Origin: Triops longicaudatus
Lineage: Eukaryota; Arthropoda; Branchiopoda; Notostraca; Triopsidae
DNA length: 64,000 nucleotides
NCBI GenBank assembly: GCA_022885665.1
Contig: JAGQDJ010000046.1
Location: 248,001 to 312,000 of the forward strand
Direction of reading: 5' to 3'
Part shown: positions 60,001 to 64,000 of the stretch, in pieces
How positions within the stretch are numbered: the stretch's first letter is position 1
Layout of the letters: the number at the start of each line of letters is the position of its first letter
Notes under the pieces: generated by a model
Told to the model about the DNA's origin: nothing
What the model saw: the letters and a program-made list of their open reading frames with translations, nothing else
Database searches by the model: none
Made by a program: the position numbers and the translations under genes

Positions 60001-62412
60001 GTGACACAAGAGCCCTTAGCTTCTGCTTAGCGAGCCCCCTTGCTCAAAATGAAGAGAATTCCTAAGGCAGAGGCAAAGAGAGTCCTGCATTTTGCAGGCA
60101 GGTACCGCTATTATTATTGCAAAGCTTTTCGAGTCCTATATCACGAGTTGCTTCCACGCAGACAAAGGAAAAGAACGACTCCTGTAAGCTAACGTCTTGC
60201 ACCCATGTCACTGTGTCCCTTGGGATCGGGGACGATTCGAGTAACTTCTTATTGATTACGAAGCAAGTGCATTCGACGGCAAAGTCCTTCTTACTTAAGT
60301 TTTATTCGAACTGCAAATGCTGGTTACTAGCAGATTTCCCGTCCTAATGTAGCTAAGTGTTAAACACATTTTATGACATTCTCGACATTCAACTGTAAGC
60401 TTATTTGGGACTTGGGCCGTACCCAGGATTTTGTTTCGCGGGGTATGTTTTGTTTGTATTTTTCTTTTTTTTTTAATTTGAGATCTATACTATCTTCTCA
60501 TTATAAACTTTAAAAATCGAGGGGAAGGAGGAGAGAGTAACAGCCCCCCCCCCCTCCATGGGCACAGGGGAGGTACGAGGACACTTATACATTTGCACAA
60601 GAAACTGTCGTGTGTTCCTTAACACGATAACCCTTAATCCAGTTTTGACGTTCCAATTAAGCTTCATATTAACGTATAAAGGTATCGACATCGAAAGGCT
60701 ACGTTTTAAGAAAAAAGCAAGTCTATACGTTTGGATGTAGGTTCTTTAAGTCAAACTTATAGTAGCCGCATTAAACACTGGTTGAAAAGGCCTGGAGTAG
60801 AAAAGGTTAAAATTGGATTTAATAGAATCAGCCAATGCATTACAATAACGTTAGGATAGACATAACTGTCAACTCAATTTGTTTGACTTCCCGCATTATC
60901 CCATACTCATCTCGGACAATGGGGGTATCTGGTGAGGTGCTGTAGGTGGCTTAGATTTTTTAAAGCGAATTTAAAGTGCAAAACTATTAATTTGCGGACC
61001 TCTAGCAGAACTTACACGCCTTTATATCCCCGACTGAACCTTGCAATAATGCTACTAATCCTCGGGAACTGAGAAATTATAATTCCATTTTTCTTTTATT
61101 GTCCTGGTGACGAATTTTTAGCTATAATAAAGATTGCGAGAAGGTCACTATATGAAACCCATGTTAAAAAATTATGAAAAAGGTGGAGCCCTTTCAGGGT
61201 TAGATTGTTTTCCTTGCTACACCCTCGCCACTAGGGGAGCCCCATGCTCAAAGCCTAACCGAAACCCAACTGTGCATCACCCTACGAGTCCAGTACCCAG
61301 CAGGACGTCCCGAGTGGGCAGGGTTCCCTACTGTGTACCTCCCACCCGCCGAGTCCCGCAATTGCCATCGCGGTGCTTCATTCGTTAACTGTCTTATAAT
61401 GCCAAAAAACACAGAATAAATCTCTCGCTGTTCACTGACTTCTGCGCTTAGGGGAAAAAACAATCCCATGATTATGTCATATATCAGCGTCGAAAATAAA
61501 AAAATTCAAACCTCGGACTTTCCACTAATTTTCAAACGCTTGTTAAAAATTACGAAAATGTAATAACGGTACCTTCTTTCGTACCTGGGAAACCTTCCGC
61601 AGGACCGCTTCTGTCGAAATCCGAAGTGAGAACCATAAATTCGTGATCGGCGACGTCCTCTCCTAGCCAAATGAAATGGTGCAGCTTATTAAAATAAAGT
61701 AAGTAACAAGTCAAAAACTAGGATGAAACACTTTTGCATTGCGATTTCGAAAAGCAGTAAAACACTTTGTAATTTTCACCGTAGTATTTTACGTCGTCAA
61801 GAGTAGGTTTTCTTGGTTTTCATACACCGTACAGAAGTCACAATTAGTCAAAATATTGGTGACACTCTTGTGATGAATTGTTCAGTAGCGTAAAAAACTT
61901 CGTTACAGCGATCATGTTCACTAGGTTTCTACCCCTTACCCAATAAAGTGAGTGTCGCCCACCTAAAAATCTCTCCGGAGATTTCGTTATTCTAATATAG
62001 AGTGATGCCGAGCAGTAAAGGGAAATCGTTTATGAGAATAGCTAACTTTCTGCAAATTTATTTTCTGTATCACTAAGCAAATGAAAAGAAAGGGAGAAAA
62101 CTTTACTGACTGGAGTTCGATAAGGAGTCATAGGTGAGCGCCTCGAAATCTCCTGGGAATAACCCTAAGCCCTGCTACCCTCACAAGTGGAAGGCGCACT
62201 AGTAGGGCACCCTGCACAACATCGAAAGAAGGAAACGCTAGCATACTACACGTTCCTCACACTACAGTTCTCCACCAAATTCTGGGACTCAAAATGTCAT
62301 GATAGACTCTCGCAGCAAAATGTAGATAGGATAGAGCAGAATACTAGCAGACAGCCAGCGTGGAATACTTACGTTTGAAAGCACGTGGCATGGCTTGCTT
62401 GCGACGCGACAT
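42097..62412 (-). CDS. ZNF423/ZNF521: ZNF423/ZNF521 (Oaz) multi-zinc-finger regulator
   Basis: Seven exons in transcript order: 62373-62412, 61585-61662, 46008-46222, 45799-45941, 45289-45673, 45019-45229 and 42097-44891. All are GT-AG with matching phases and encode 1288 residues, near the vertebrate proteins' ~1300. It begins MSRRKQAMPRAFK, the NuRD-recruiting repression motif of FOG, SALL and ZNF423/521. About 27 C2H2 fingers follow. The diagnostic block is FCQRLFKHKRSRDRH, then AAFSRSDHLKIH and VCQRGYNTGAALTSH; later YQCIKCQQSF and CHLKFFFRAELENH also match ZNF423/521. PTDLS at about residue 445 is a possible CtBP site. Four classical fingers with TGEKP-like linkers end the protein. In vertebrates this nuclear factor binds EBF and SMAD proteins and controls neural and fat differentiation. 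The degenerate first vertebrate finger is not seen. Intron 2 is 15.4 kb and full of transposons. Confidence 0.92.
51600..51715. repeat. diverged dispersed repeat, copy A
   Basis: The order of motifs GTTCAAAGTTAC, GAACGC.AGCA.GAAATT and GACAAAA is shared with about 55610-55710, inside the outer hAT element. Similarity is patchy, so this is an old copy of part of the same family. Confidence 0.5.
52856..52920. mobile_element. left end of a CCCGTAGCCAG-type element
   Basis: Begins CAGGCCCGTAGCCAG like the complete 78-bp element at 40376, and continues with GAAATTTTTATTTTATAA, which is close to the inside of the element at 56946. No right end or matching target-site duplication was found. A local direct repeat (ACATATTATT, 52965-53010) suggests later rearrangement. 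Confidence 0.55.
54480..54848 (+). pseudogene. hAT transposase C-terminal dimerisation fragment
   Basis: The frame encodes LIITLPPSVASAERSFSVLR, then RIKTYLRSQMKESRLTHLML, matching the hAT C-terminal (hATC, ZMYM1-like) dimerisation motif of transposases. No BED finger or RNase H-like catalytic core precedes it, so the copy is inactive. A 41-residue stretch is present twice because of the duplication around the N at 54663; the true length is probably 41 codons shorter. Confidence 0.85.
54541..54785. repeat. exact 122-bp duplication around one N
   Basis: 54541-54662 and 54664-54785 are identical base for base and are separated by the single ambiguous base of the window. This is the footprint of two contigs whose overlapping ends were placed side by side, rather than a biological tandem repeat. 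Confidence 0.85.
56946..57077. mobile_element. 132-bp short element with 8-bp TSD
   Basis: Starts CAAGGCCGTGCCCAG and ends CCTGGGCCTCT, imperfectly inverted, and is flanked by the exact octamer CATACGTG (56938-56945 and 57078-57085). The inside contains C-rich text and CGAAATTCTTATTTTATAA, which is shared with 52900. A possible further relative starts near 60411 (CTTGGGCCGTACCCAGG), but its other end is unclear. Confidence 0.8.
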
Positions 62413-62882
62413 GTCGGTCCCTTTTTGTCACCCGCATTGAACTCAATATTTACCACAAAGTTACTACACGAATTGACAAAATTATGTAACAGCCAAAGGG
62501 CACAGCATAGATTCCGAAAGGTTTATTATTTCACATGGTAGACACTTTCCAAATGTGAAACATTTTTTTGCGTTAACGCAATGCACTGAGCGTAAAGACA
62601 TAGAATATAAGCTCTTGGGTTTCACATGTGCTAAGCTTTAGTGATACAACCCAACTGGAGAGATGCACTACGCTGGGAGGTAACGTGGAATGGTCTTGCG
62701 CCGTGCGTATGTCGTACTCTGAATTGTTCCACAGAGGTACCGAAGGAGAGCGACAGTAGCAGGAAAGAAGTCAGTTTGAAGCAGTTTGTAACATCACTAG
62801 TTCTGGTTGCACCAGTGTAGCAAGGAAACATTGGTTTATCACAGATTAGGAGGATTAATGAAATTCCCATCACCCTCACTTT
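62413..62882. promoter_or_regulatory. EOGT-to-ZNF423/521 spacer
   Basis: These 470 bp lie between the EOGT stop codon and the ZNF423/521 start, both on the minus strand. It must hold the EOGT 3' UTR and the ZNF423/521 promoter or 5' UTR. The 82-codon open frame at 62631-62879 is most likely untranslated. No clear core-promoter motif was found. Confidence 0.45.
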
Positions 62883-64000
62883 TCAAAGCTCTTCGTGCTT
62901 TCGCGCCGGTAAACGGGGAAATAAAGGATGTTTGACGACATGATCGGCTGCTTTGCTTACAATTGAGGAAAATTCATCTACGTTAAAGACGTAGTTGGTG
63001 AATTTTGCATGACTGCCGCCTGCGGGATGGTGACCACTGTCTTGGGCTTTTAACTTGCTTTTGTCGCGCCAAGTTAAGTACTTTACTCCTCGTAGACGAG
63101 CAAGGTCTGAATAGCAGCCCTCATCTTCACAATTATACCTAATTTTATACAAAGAAACATTAATAAATCTAACTAATCCTTTGAGGAGAATTCAGACGTT
63201 GCACTTTGACACACTATTTACTTCCTAAGCAACTTACACTTTTTGCAAACAAAGTTTGTTTTTCTACGGAAAAAGATCAGCACATGTGTCAAATGCATCG
63301 TCTGAACTAATGATGCCAATTCCAAATTTATTAACTCACAATTCAAATACAGCTGCCCATTCCGGGAGGAAAAGCAAATGCGTTAAACCGGCACCGTGAA
63401 TTCCTATAAGGATATCTGTTTGCTGTATCACTGTCAACTGGTGGCGAAAATCCGTTAAATGTGTAAAAACCGCCTACATTGGATCGCGTTAAACACATTC
63501 GAAGTGAATCATGAAATGAGACTTACTTTCTGTACTACGTAATTTGGATTAGCCCGTAATGACTGCAGAAGTTCATCTTCGTTGAGAATTCTTCGATATT
63601 GGGTATCACGGGAGAGTAAAGTTATATATACAGTACTCGAGGGTCGTTGGTTTGGCCAAGGAATATGCAGCCTTGTGAGTATAAATTGCGAAAACGCACG
63701 AAATAGGCCGCTCGATTCACAACCCCATACCTACATTCCGATATTGGGCTAAGTCATGGAACGCAGATCCTGCATTATGTAACTTACCAACGGAGTATTA
63801 TAGAACAAGCCGTAGATCATTCTAGGTAAGAGAGGAAAGACAGCTTCTTTAAAACAGACGCGCTTGCCCTGGAAACGTCGAAGATTCCATGGCTGGTTCC
63901 GTGTAAATGCCGACCAAGTGAGTGCAAAGTTAGAATAGTAAGGGAATGTCTCCCAAATAAGGACATGCCTGTCTCGCCCAAACATGTCAAGATGCGTGCC
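62883..64000 (-). CDS. EOGT: EOGT, EGF-domain O-GlcNAc transferase (C-terminal half)
   Basis: Four exons in transcript order: 63788-64000 (open at the window edge), 63527-63730, 63340-63473 and 62883-63138, giving 268 residues. The signature text is KRVCFKEAVFPLLPRM, YGLFYNTPL, GCESSGLFRAFSQ, RDTQYRRILNEDEL, ILIGIHGAGLTHLLFLPEW and AAVFELYNCEDEGCYSDLAR, ending FTNYVFNVDEF and KHEEL. These are conserved blocks of EOGT (GT61 family), which adds O-GlcNAc to EGF repeats of Notch and matrix proteins in the ER lumen. The terminal HEEL is a variant of the HDEL-type ER retention signal. The signal peptide and N-terminal half lie beyond the right edge. Introns are short and GT-AG; nothing suggests inactivation. 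Confidence 0.96.

Larger units (their letters stand above)
46223..61584. other. 15.4 kb ZNF423/521 intron 2
   Basis: Mostly AT-rich, with embedded hAT-type elements (53644-56129 with a nested copy, 56946-57077, and a partial left end at 52856). GC-richer blocks occur near 46300-46900, 47400-50000, 57720-58900, 59880-60350 and 61190-61390. They contain short protein-like open frames on both strands (for example 46349-46627 and 46699-46887 minus, 49147-49506 plus) that I could not match to any family. They may be decayed transposons. A related 35-bp segment occurs at 59349-59385 and 61529-61565. Confidence 0.6.

Noticed and set aside
60411..60575. Complete TIR element starting CTTGGGCCGTACCCAGG
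   Set aside because: No matching right end and no target-site duplication found; only a possible relative.
1..64000. CRISPR arrays, operons, prophage, rRNA or tRNA genes
   Set aside because: None seen; the intron-rich architecture is eukaryotic throughout.

Overview
This 64 kb window is nuclear DNA from an animal. Genes are split by many GT-AG introns, the intergenic DNA is AT-rich, and every recognisable product is a metazoan gene. A neuropeptide receptor of the myosuppressin/DMSR type and a short TTAGG-like run fit a protostome, perhaps an arthropod. The species cannot be named from the sequence. I joined exons by hand from splice sites, reading phase and remembered family similarity; no alignment was run.

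Layout. 1197-3534 (+): the 3' half of an NSMAF/FAN gene (end of the BEACH domain plus WD repeats), cut by the left edge. 3535-14577: about 11 kb with no gene recognised and one hAT-type MITE. 14578-19436 (+): a two-exon DMSR/myosuppressin-like GPCR. 21656-29583 (+): a two-exon orphan class A GPCR with a 6.6 kb intron. 30428-40026: a compact housekeeping cluster of CHMP1 (-), OTUD6-type deubiquitinase (+), CEP104 (+) and DNA primase small subunit PRIM1 (-), with short introns; CEP104 and PRIM1 converge 182 bp apart. 42097-62412 (-): one 20 kb gene for a 27-finger ZNF423/ZNF521 (Oaz) homologue, whose first two exons lie about 15 kb upstream of the rest. 62883-64000 (-): the C-terminal half of EOGT, cut by the right edge.

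Mobile DNA. At least six short or deleted elements are flanked by 8-bp target-site duplications and have CAG/CAA-type ends, as in hAT transposons. Three of these lie in the 15.4 kb ZNF423/521 intron, including one hAT element nested inside another. The inner one keeps only the C-terminal dimerisation part of a transposase. It also contains the window's only N, sitting between two identical 122-bp copies, which looks like an unmerged contig overlap.

The genes do not form a pathway. Functional themes are neuropeptide signalling (two GPCRs), ESCRT-III/ubiquitin (CHMP1, OTUD6), cilium tip (CEP104, with an RFX X-box-like site just upstream), DNA replication (PRIM1), transcriptional control of differentiation (ZNF423/521) and ER glycosylation of EGF repeats (EOGT). 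I found no clearly new molecular system. The best follow-up targets are the orphan GPCR, the CEP104 X-box and odd intron, the far-upstream NuRD-motif exon, and the nested hAT elements.
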